From Bugulina stolonifera (taxonomy: Eukaryota; Bryozoa; Gymnolaemata; Cheilostomatida; Bugulidae): a stretch of DNA of 64,000 nt. The position numbers and the translations under genes are program-made. Location: NCBI GenBank assembly GCA_935421135.1, contig OW285188.1, forward strand, positions 18,515,233 to 18,579,232, written 5' to 3'. Below are positions 49,701 through 61,700 of the stretch, one piece after another. Position 1 is the first letter of the stretch. Every line of letters begins with the position of its first letter. Below the pieces are notes generated by a model. The model had not been told where the DNA came from and ran no database searches. It saw nothing but the letters and a program-made list of their open reading frames with translations.

Positions 49701-52700
49701 ATCACAATAGAATAAGATTTTAAAAGACAATGTATTACTGTAATTTAACATTACAATCGATTGAGTAGGCATACAAGTCATTGGATTAGAGTTTGACAGA
49801 GTAAACCCAGGTCATTGATTAATTGATAATAACTTGATGGAGTATCTTCTAACCACAGGCTAGGCAAAGCCAACTGTGTGCTATTCCAGCATATTGATTT
49901 TGAATGATTAAATATTGATGACAGCAGTAAATTCATGTAGAAAAGTTTTAATAATTGAAATGAATTTTCACAATGGACGTATTAGGCCACTAATGCATTG
50001 TTATATAATACATGTAGATGTGCAAGATTTTTAAAATGTGCATTGCTCGTTAGAAGTTGCAATGAATATGTTAAGATATATCTATAGGTCTATATAATGT
50101 AGATAGATATACGTATATAGGTGATATCAGGTAACAGCAAAACTATGCACTACTAATACATATAAATATAGTGATACAACGTCTACCTACATACACAACT
50201 ATTTACTACTAAGGGCTACTTACATGTATATAGGGCTACTTATATATGGGTACCTACACATAAATATCTAGATATAGATTAGTGTGTATATTCAATTAAA
50301 GTTTTAGTGTCAACAGATACACACTAAAGAGGACTGAGAACACATACACCCCTCGAGTTTACTAACTACATGTTGTGTGACATCACTTCCTCTGTTTATT
50401 AATACGTACCTCCCATTCCACACGCCTTTCTTAATGGCCTTGACCTTTGCTAGATCTGTAGTCTTTGCAGACCCGTTCTGGTCAAGACCATTTTCAGACC
50501 CTTGTTCTGGATAAGTGAAGCTCTCTCCATCCATTGAGACTTTAAAATAGATTAAAGACATGATTTCAGGAGTTGTCTTTCACTACCTCTATTAGTAGGT
50601 AATGCATGAGCAGACAAATCCCAAGACTGTATGACTGTCAGTCTTTGCATACCATGTATATTATAAGAATTATAGATTTAGTTAATCATACAGGAATAGC
50701 ACAAGGCTTTTCTGTGATGAAGACAATATGGCTACTGATAACACTGACACAGTTTCACAGTATTGTTTATATGAAACAGCAAACAATATAAATATATGTA
50801 TATAAATACTGTATATGAAATTACTATGCTGTCGAATAAAATGATAAGACTTCACTAGTGAGGACTACATCAGTGAGGCCTACACCAGTGAGATAAAGTA
50901 CATTATCGAATCGATTAAGTAAACACTACAACATTATTGTTGCATCCCATCAACTTCTGCTGCTTGAGTTTTGGCGAAGAATAAAGGTGATTTCAATTTT
51001 TTCCACTACTGTACTTAACACTAACTAATATTCATTCAGAAAGTTCATGTAGGAGTACTATACATATAGTTACATGAACCCCTCTAAGTTTACATTACCG
51101 TCGCACATACAGGGACATTACATGCATATCACTATCTAGACTGGACAACAGGTTAAAGGGTGGACACATAAAATGTAACATACTATTATATAAAGTATAA
51201 AGTATATTCGTACCGTTTTCAGTGACATCACAGTCATAGAATTCGTCCTCTGAACTATCGTCCATATTAGTAGGTGACCCGTAAGCCCCTCCTTCTTCTA
51301 TCTGCTGCTCTAATTCGTAGTGCTGGACAGCTAAGACTCTCAGGGACTCCTGGAGTACACGGCAACGCTCTCTCTCCTCAGCCAACTGCTGGCTTCTTAA
51401 CTACATGTAGAATAAGGTACAGTAGTGAACCATACACACTTCATGGTATGTAATGGTAGAGAATGAACTACTTGTGTTACCAGTTATAATAAGGCCTATA
51501 AATATGTAACCTACTTACATGTATAATTATATTAAAACATACATTTTATACAGTAATATACCAATAGTATAACACATAGACACATCTAGTAAGTCAGTCA
51601 CAGTGTTTGTACGTGTACCATGTATAAGTAGTGTACTAACCTGTTCTTGTTGAGTGAATATAGTGAGGCAGTGCTGTAACACACTGCACATATCCCTGGA
51701 GCTAGCCGCTATGTTTGCACACCTACTTAGAGAATCCTCATAACCTAAAGTAATTAATAATAAATGTAAAAATATATATATTCTTTCCCTGTAATACCAT
51801 TACCATTACAATAATGGCAGTTTATGTGAGTATACCTCTTAGTAAATAGATAATTATGATTGTATATTAGGGTTACAGCAAATGATGTCACTTCTTGCAT
51901 GGGTTCTCATCCATAACATTCCTGCTCAGTATGTCCAAAACAGGCCAAAGGGGCAGGTGCCTCTTTGGACTGAATGGCTAGCACTTAGTGGCCAATGTTA
52001 GACTTTTTAGCTAACCAGGTGAATAGGTAACAATAGCATTTTCATTGTATTATTCAATCAAGTGGATGAAACAGGAGTGCCCTATTATGACAGGTCCTTA
52101 TGTGTAATGTTACAGGGTCAGACGATTTCAACAGAAGAATTTTAACAGTAGATATATTTCAGATAAAGGGAAATGTTTAGCGGCTTTATTATAAATCATG
52201 AAATTACCAAGCAACAAGAAATAAATGGAAGCCCATCAAAACAAGAAATTTGGGCCATTTAGTTCTCAAAAACTCACAGCCTCTGATATGCACTATTAAT
52301 CATACATCACTTTGATTTTCACTAACATGTCATAAATAATACTACAAAAATATACCAAGCATCTCTCAGGCTAGCCAGGTGAGAGTTTGTAACTGCAAGT
52401 AGGGTCCTAGTACCTCATCCACTTAGACGTACATGTTATTTATTTACTGAGGAGATATGATGCCCTTTTGCAACGTGTTAGTTCTCATATATTTTGATAT
52501 CAGTAGAGTATAATAGACATGTATTGAGTACTTGTATACTGGTATATAATAGATGTAGTGGAGTATAGCCATGTATTGAGTATACTGGTATATAGTAGAT
52601 GTAGGACTGGCCTATTTAGTCTGATTCTATGGATAACTGAAAAACCCACACAAGCTAAACTGTAGCCTGTATATACCTTACCGGGCACATAACTGTTGTA

Positions 52701-55700
52701 GGAACACATTCTGTTCAATCTGTACGCTAATTCTAACTTTATAAATTTACATGAAATATTCATAATTATATCTGATACAATATACAGAGACTTGTAAGCC
52801 TATTAACTTGATATAAATGTACACTGTTACATGTTGTAATGTACAAAATATAACTTAGATAAAATAATATGATAATACATGTATGTATATATTATACAGT
52901 AGGTTTTCTGTCCACTAGTCATTATTTATATGTATATTACAGCACAGCTCATGAGCAGTAAGCACACTGAACTATTATAATCTAGATGAAATTATTGTGA
53001 AATTAATAAATTTCCATGTAATGTGGTAATGGTGACAAATTTTTTGTAAAATTAATTTATCGCGTTGGTTAAACAATCAATCAATTGCAGGTAAACAGTA
53101 TGAGGAAGGAAAAGCGTTGGATGAAACAAAATCAAAGCATACTAAATTGAGAGTATATGATTATTGCTATAATTAATAGATTTTACTACTCTATCAATCA
53201 CTTTCACCCCTACGGCTTACACAAGTATACACAGCTTAGTATAGCTTCTATCTGTTTTAATATGTATAACAATATACAATGTACATACCATACTGTATGG
53301 TAGCCGTATATAAGAATATATACTGTATACTATATTGTATGATACATGTACATAATTATACAGTATGCAGTGTACATGATTGTATACAATATATATATAT
53401 ACAACGTACAACGTACAATGTATTATGTTGCGCAATGTTTAAAAGTGAAGTTTATTTTGTTAGCTTTGTAATATTTACTGTAACTATCTAGTAGCACAGC
53501 AACTACTATGTACATATTGTATATTATTTATATAAGACATGAGAGTAGAGGACTTGGAGGCCCACCCAGTACCATGATAATACTTAGATAAAGTGAGCTA
53601 AGGATTTACAAGGTAAATCTAGTCAGTATAAAATTGATTAGAGGAGACTAAAGGAGAGAACACACCCTGGTATACACACATACACACTGTATACACTGTA
53701 TACACACTGTATGCACACTGTATGCGCACTGTATGCACACTGTATACACACTACATGCACACTGTATACACACTACATGCACACTGTATACACACTGTAT
53801 GCGCACTGTATACACTGTATGCACACATTACTGACTCTGCAGAAATTTTTACACAATTACTATATTATTAGAGAAAAACCTAATTTGAATATACTATTGG
53901 TGAGATAAATACGAAATTTACTCTACCTAGCAATGACTCCATACTTTTACTATCTAAAAGGTTTTCATGTGTTATCTCTCAGAATTTACATATTCCATGT
54001 AGTAGGTTACATACTTATTATGTATGTAAGTTCACATAGCCTAATAACATGCCTACATACTTACTCTGTTTACTTGGAGGTGTATTGAATAACTTTCCAG
54101 CAAGTAGCATCAACTCCTTGACTTCCTTCTCCACGGCAGTTTGGTGTGCCTGGGCAGTCTGCAAGAGAAGTTGGTACTTCTTGGTATACTACTACTATAA
54201 CTACTACTACATCTAACACCTATCAGTATACTACTATAGCCTAGTGCTACTAGTGCTCTAACACCTATCAGTATACTACTATAGCCTAGTGCTACTAGCG
54301 CTCTACCGCACTACTACTCTTAGACTAATGTAAACCCACGCCTCTACTATACTATATGCTATCAAGTAGAAGTACCATGGAATCTCTTGCATATTATTGG
54401 CTATCAAATAAGTTGGCACCTCTCTGAAGTGTGCACTGCTCACCCAACACATACATTGCACATAGAATGCAGTGCTGAGCATACCATTCATCATGGTAAT
54501 AGACAGATAGGCTTCATCAACACCATGGTGTCAAGTGGTGAGACACCTGCACAAGTTGTCAGTAACAATGAGGCTATTACAGTACTATCATGCTGGTGGC
54601 AGCAATGTAACAAAGTACAATAAATACATGTATTCATGTACATAAGTAGAGGGAGCAAACCAGTATAGCCAGGGCATCGGGTCTACTAGTGTAAACCAAT
54701 GAGTGAGTAGAGTTTGATTCAGTGCTGAACTAAACTCTACTTACATGTACATGTACTAGTAGGACCATATTTACACGAAATATGTAACAAGAAACTTTGT
54801 ATATGTTATAATGTAGTGAATACTTAGCGGATCCTCACTAAATGAGAGTTGCCTTCTCTTCATTTTGTAAGTTGTCCGTTCTTACCCCAACCTCAACTTA
54901 TAGACGTTTCTTAGCACGTATTTAGTAACTGCTAATTCCTGAGGAAAAAGCGTTTTCCACCAACTTAGCAAAATACTGCCAACCCACAACAAACAAGACC
55001 AGTTACCTCCAACATCATGAACATGCATATACAAACACCTCCACAATAAGACATATTACATACAATTTAGATACACACACACAAACACTAGTATGTACCT
55101 TATAGAGAGGATAATCCCTATTTGTATAACATGGTACACAACTACATGTACACTATGCAGCTACAATGCACTAGAGTGCAGTAATGGTTACCTGTAGAGC
55201 GTCAGTCATGGAGCTAAGGGGAAGTAACTCCTCATAGGAATCACTATTACCAGCTCCTAATCCTTTGTGGATGTAGTATGTGCTGTAGTCTATGTGAGTA
55301 GATATTGCATTCATCCATTTCTGTAAGCATATACTAGTACAGTAATGTGATACACATACACTATTTAACACATAATAGCTTTACAAACTTTACATGCAGC
55401 AACAGGCCTTTTTACAAGAGTATAAATAATATCAAATAATAAATTTGACCAGATAAAAATAAAGATTTTCCTATCGCCACCCAACACGGACCACACCGCA
55501 ATAGGTTAGAAAAACTAGAAATAAAACTTCACTACGCTATAAATAGTAATGGACTTCCAGCTTTTAATTTTTATAAATACAAAATAATAAAGTATTTACA
55601 CTGTATACCTATATACTACAAAATATTATACTAATATTAATCTGTACGATTATCATGATGTAATTGTTTACTGTTCTGCAATAATGTTAATTTTATATCC

Positions 55701-58700
55701 TTGAGTAATCCTATTTATGGAATTTATTGTCATAGTAGAGTGTATGGCACTTACCACATTGTAAGTAAGTAATAAACAATATTCAAGGTTGGTAATCACT
55801 AGACCATGGATGATCCCAATGTCGTCATACTGTTGTCATACATGCTACATACTGTACATGTAAAGTATTACACTGGTGTATGTGTACGTGTACGTGCAGT
55901 ACAAGTAATACTCACCTGTCTGGATATGGCTTCACTTGAGTTGGAGGAAGAATTAGAAGACACCCTGAATCGGTGCGTAGATCCATCATTATAGAGAGTA
56001 GCAAATCCTAGATTGTCTCGGCTTTGAACCTAAAATTAACCAATCAGATCATATCAGAAATATTACTGTGGATAAACACATGAATATAAACTTGGGTGTG
56101 ATAATTCAAAGCATCCAAGAGGAATAGTGGGAATGGGAATAATAAGGTAATGTAACATGGGAGGTGACTTTATGGTTAGAAATAAAAAATGGCCAACAAC
56201 AAGATAGGATGAGACAACTCCAGAATAGATCGGGACTGAGAAACTATTGACTGTGGGAGACAGATGTAATAAGGAGTTAGCAACTAATCAAGACAATTAT
56301 GATAACTAATAATACACTACAACACAGGGAGAGAGAGGGAGAGCATGGGAACTTACCAAGCATTGAGCATCATCCAGGTATTTATACGTCCTTCTTTTAG
56401 CACCACTGGAAGCATCAGCTCTATATAACACACAGTAAAGTAACATATCGGAAATTATATACTTATCATTGACACACAGCAACTTGGACAACATTATACA
56501 CGTATTTGAAGACTTTGCACAATCAGAGCATAAAACACTAATACAAATGGGTGAAGTATGCCATAGCTCTGGTTATGTTTTCCACCACTAGATGTGATAT
56601 GGTAAAGTTGTCACTAGCCAAGTCACTAGCTGCTGCTTGTAAGAGTGCAAAACAGAAGCTAGAACTCTCGCTACTAAAAGCTGTTGAAGCATAGATTATG
56701 ATAACAAGACAATGCTGATAATACAACTCAACAAACTAGCTAAAATGTATACATGTATGTTGTGTAGAAGAATTATAGGCCTATAATAGGGTATAATGAC
56801 TTACTAAGAACAAAGAAGAAAAATTAAAAAGCTAAACATTGCCTATTTTACATTTGAAAGTCAAATTTGTTACACCATGGAAGATTTTCACCTACAGTTT
56901 GCACTGTAATTAAGAGTTATCTACACAATGTTAACTTTGAACGTGAATAGACAACTCCTACAACAAGAAACAGTTCTCAGTGCAGAATATACTAATAGGC
57001 GTGGATTGAAAGTTATAACAACTGATAGCTAATTTAGCTTCAAACACAACATTTTAAAGAGGAGTACTATTTTGATTTTACCTGTGTGCATAATAACGGT
57101 CAGCTGTAGACCTGTGAGGGAGGGGCAGAAGTGTACAGTTAGTTATAAGTATGTAAGATTCTAGATAACAGGAGATGGAGTAACCTAAGCTGGACAGGAA
57201 GGGAAGATTAAATGATCATATTTGTAGTTTGGGAGTGGTTGATGTACAAATGGCTGTCTGGAAGCAAATTCCTATACATTGTGATCTATTAAGGAAGTTT
57301 AGGGATTGCGATATGCTTGTGTGCTACTCAAGTTCTGGGATTAGGGAAATGGGTGCAGTGAGCAAGTTAGCAAACGAGCTTTGAAGGCTTTTCACATATT
57401 GTGAACTAGAGTAGCACTCTTAGTAGTTTACCAATTGAGTGGCAGGCAGTGGTGATCTACTAGTAGCCTAGTCATGAGTTTATCAAAGGCAAAACACTAC
57501 TCAAAGGATTGAGATGGAAGGAATGAAAACCTGGATACTCTACCTACATTTGTATAATATAGGCTACATGTACAATGTAAATGCACCTATGTACTCTACC
57601 TATATTATGTATAATGTAAATGTACCTGTGTACTCTATCTATATACATGTACAATTTAAATGTACTTGGGTACTCTACCTATATACACGTACAATGTAAA
57701 TATACCTGCGTACTCTACCTATATACATGTACAATGTACCTACTATTTGTGTTTCCCTAGAATCCAGATCATGAATAACTATCCAAGTTGATAAGACGAA
57801 TCAGAGTTATACACACCTTGTACTGAATATAGATAGAACTCCTTTGTCCAGCACCACATATTTGAGTTTAAAACCAAACAGTCTCGTCTGTTTATACAAT
57901 TCTCCCTCAAACCTTGAGACAGTCTTGGACAGGTGATTGAGAGGTGCAACATTGAGCACCTGTTTCATGGACTGTGAAGTGGCCACATCTGATGCTAGTT
58001 GTCCTGGAATATACATATAAAATATTATCATATGCAACATGCTGGGTGAATACTATTGCCAACTGCAGTCTCAAATCACCTTTCCCAACACATGGTAAGG
58101 GAAGAGGTAAAGCTACACTGTATGCTCAATATAATGTGCAGGGTTGACACATAGGGCCCTAATAATGAAATAATATAAGAACAAAAACTTATTTATTATA
58201 ACTATGAAGAAACAGAAGCCCTACCAGAGTGGTTTTTAATATCAGACTTGATTCCTGCCTGCATGAGGAAAGCAGCCACCTGCTGCCGGTCCCTGTAGGC
58301 TGCCAGATGCAACGCAGTGTTTCCCAGACTGTCCACACAGTTTATACTCAGCCTCCTGCATTCCTTTATCTACAGATTATGGTAGTCTAACCAACTAATA
58401 TATCTATAGCTTTGTTTTAACGAATAATATAATATAACATATAATATTGAATACTAGTAGACATTACAAATATAATATCACTTCCTTGATATATTACAAT
58501 TTTCATGATTACTTTTCCAGACAATTATTTGTACATCAACCACGCCCAAACTCTTGCAATTACACACACTGACTGTACTATAAATACATAAATATATTTT
58601 TAGAAATAATTGTGATGCGCATAAGTATACCAATACTATAGGGTACTTGAAATATTGCAATGTAAATATTATTATATAGTATATCAGTTACACTAGAGGC

Positions 58701-61700
58701 ACATACACTAACACCTGAATGCCAACATACAAGTAGGTCTATCCCAGTGCTCAAAGTGTACCGGCTCACTCAGGCTCGGCGAGCCTGTAAGAAATCGTCA
58801 TGGCTTTCTTCTAGGCTCGCCGAGCCCTAACAATATAATGCGCCAAAGTTGGGTTTTCCCATACGCAGATGCTGGGAAAGTCGAAAACAATCAAGAGTCT
58901 GGCACGTTGCTCATATGAAATCGCGTGATAGTATTAGTTTAACGACAAAGCTAAGGGCGCAGCAATGTTGAGTAAATCCCCTTTTGGTCATCGTGATAAG
59001 CAATTGTAAATAGCTAGACCTTTCAGTGCAGGGAACAGCTTATGCTTTATTTCCGGAATAAGTTGAACTTGTTTTCTTTCCATACTCTTGAGTTTCAATC
59101 AGTAAATTACTAATTAATTTTTCACCGAAAACTATTGTAGCAGCTGCTCTTTATGCAGTCAAGTTTGCAAAGCTGGTCAACTAAGTGAGTCAGTCGTTTT
59201 TAAAGTTCCAAAATGTTCTATGTGGCCCTGTGTACTATCTAATTTTCTTTTGTGATTTTTTTGGTAGTCATCATGATCATCCTTATGATGAGATGAGCAA
59301 ATTGGATAGTCAATCATAATGATGATGATCATCATCATATGATGTATAAATATTAATATAATTATGATAATAATAATAAAATTATCATTGTTGTTAGAAT
59401 AATGATGATAATAGTAATTATTATTATTGCTAATAATAAAAATAGTAATAGTGGTTGTAGTAATGTAGGCCTACTGTAGTGGTAGAAGTCAACGGCAATT
59501 TGTAAGGCTGCTGGCAGATGAGCTAGCAATATTTGTTTGGTGGCTGTCCTGAGTTTTTGTCACTTTCTGTATTTTTTATTAATAATAAAAAATGCCCGTT
59601 TTGATAAACTATTATTATTATTAATGATATATGATGGTTATTATTATGAAAATATTAATATTAAATATTAATTCATCTCCCAAATAAGTCATATCTTGCC
59701 CCTAAAATATACTTCAGCTTGCTTGTAAGATGTTGAATTTTTGAAATTTTCCGCTGCGCGGGCTAGGCGGGGGGTGCCCGCACCCCACCCCCTCCCACCT
59801 TATATCAGAGCCTGTAAGACCTCCCATACACTTTGAGCACTGGTCTATCCACATTTCTCTGAATGTACATGTATATATACATGTACATGTATATATACAT
59901 ACATAAACAATACATCTACAGCACTATTTAATTGATATTATGATATACATGTAGGTGGGAGATACACACTTTTGATCTGAATGTATATACATGTACATGT
60001 ATATTGCCATGGAGAAAATCTATGCGAATGATTTAAACTGGTGAAATATGTGATTAACACCTTATAGCTTATACTATATATATTTCCATAAATAAAAGAT
60101 GCATTTTCAGCTATAATTAATATTATGATATAAGTAGATTATATACTTCTTTAAACTGAAATTCACACCATATACTATCATGGCCTCCATTGCTATTGTA
60201 AGATAAGGTGCTCCATACTCTATAGTCTATACTAAAAGCTTACCATTTGTTCCAATCCTTCAATATTTCCTTCTGAGGCATGAAGTAAGAATTTCCTTTC
60301 CGTTTTACTATTTTCAGTAACATGTGCAGCTGTAATAACAATACTATCAAAACTTTATGAATATACAGGTAGTTCCAGCATGTGGCTTCTTTTTGCCTGC
60401 AATTTCTTTAGAAGAAAGAGATTGAAGGCTATTAACGCCAAGACATGTAAATACAGTTAGTATATACAGTATTACAGATAAGAAAAGGGTACAGAGATAG
60501 CATAGGGTCATTGATCCACTGATAATCAAATATGATAACAAGTAACTAACAGCTACAACATGGTATTCTAATGTTTACTAGTTTACATTCTACCATATGA
60601 CTGTATCATGAAACATATAGAATCAAATAGATACCAAAGTACCAGTGTATATAGACATGTATTTAGGACAAATAAAAGTATTATACATGTTATATAATTA
60701 TGTATGTATTATACATAGGTATATACAATTGACAAGTATATGAGCATATATTGTGTCTACATGCACTTGCAGTGACACTAGAAAACATTTTATCCGGTTG
60801 TCTTCATCTCGTTAACACATTGCATGACTTTTTTTCACTTACGCCAAGTTCACTGTTGGGGCCACCATACCCTATATTGACATAATATACAGAGTACTGA
60901 TATACTATACCTTGAATGAGACTCTGTACATCTGGACTCCTACTGAGGGAGAGTGGCTGATGACCCTCCACATTAACTATATTAATGTCTGCTCCATTCT
61001 TCAGCAGCAGAGTAACTACGTCCTGTAATTGCATGTATGTAACATATAATATATAATACTATGTATACAAGTAAAAAATCACTTTATCTAACATGTAGAT
61101 TTAGTGTAAATGCAGGCTCACTGTAGGTTGGTATGTTGGTGATTGATTGTGGCAAGTTCTATGATAAATATTCTACCACTATATTATATTGTATTACATA
61201 AATCTCCAACAGGCATACTTAGATCCCTAGTACTTTTCTGTCATACACAGTTCATAGTTCATACTGATCACTTACCAATCTGCCAGTGTATGCAGCCTTA
61301 TGCAGTGGTGTATCTCCTTTATCATTGGTTGCATTCACATCGGCTCCTTTCTAAAACACAGCCACAGTCATCAAGGTTATAATATGCAGCTGACTACAAA
61401 CAGAGTACTGTATCGGGTGACCAAACGAAATACTAACTAATCTCTACAATATTAATATCAGTATATCATCCGTTTGTTGACAATGTAAGTATGATGATAA
61501 AGGTCACCAAGCAAAGTCAAATTAGAAAATTGGAAGTTTTTTAGAAATCGGTGCAGCAGTTCGGAAGCCTTTCAGTATCACACAGAAATAAGACTCTCCA
61601 TGTATATATTTAGAAACATGATTAGATTAAAGTTACACTTATATTTGCATACAATGTATGTATCTATGCTTGACACCAAACTGCTAATAGTGTACATGTA

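Noticed and set aside
53671..53828. Possible CRISPR-like array
   Set aside because: Units are adjacent without unique spacers and the DNA is clearly eukaryotic; it is a minisatellite.
56538..56726. 62-codon minus-strand Ser/Ala-rich frame in the ORP1-like PH region
   Set aside because: Exons 9 and 10 join in phase without it and no phase-matched splice sites bound it; it contains a small internal repeat (GCTAGTGACTTGGCTAGTGAC).
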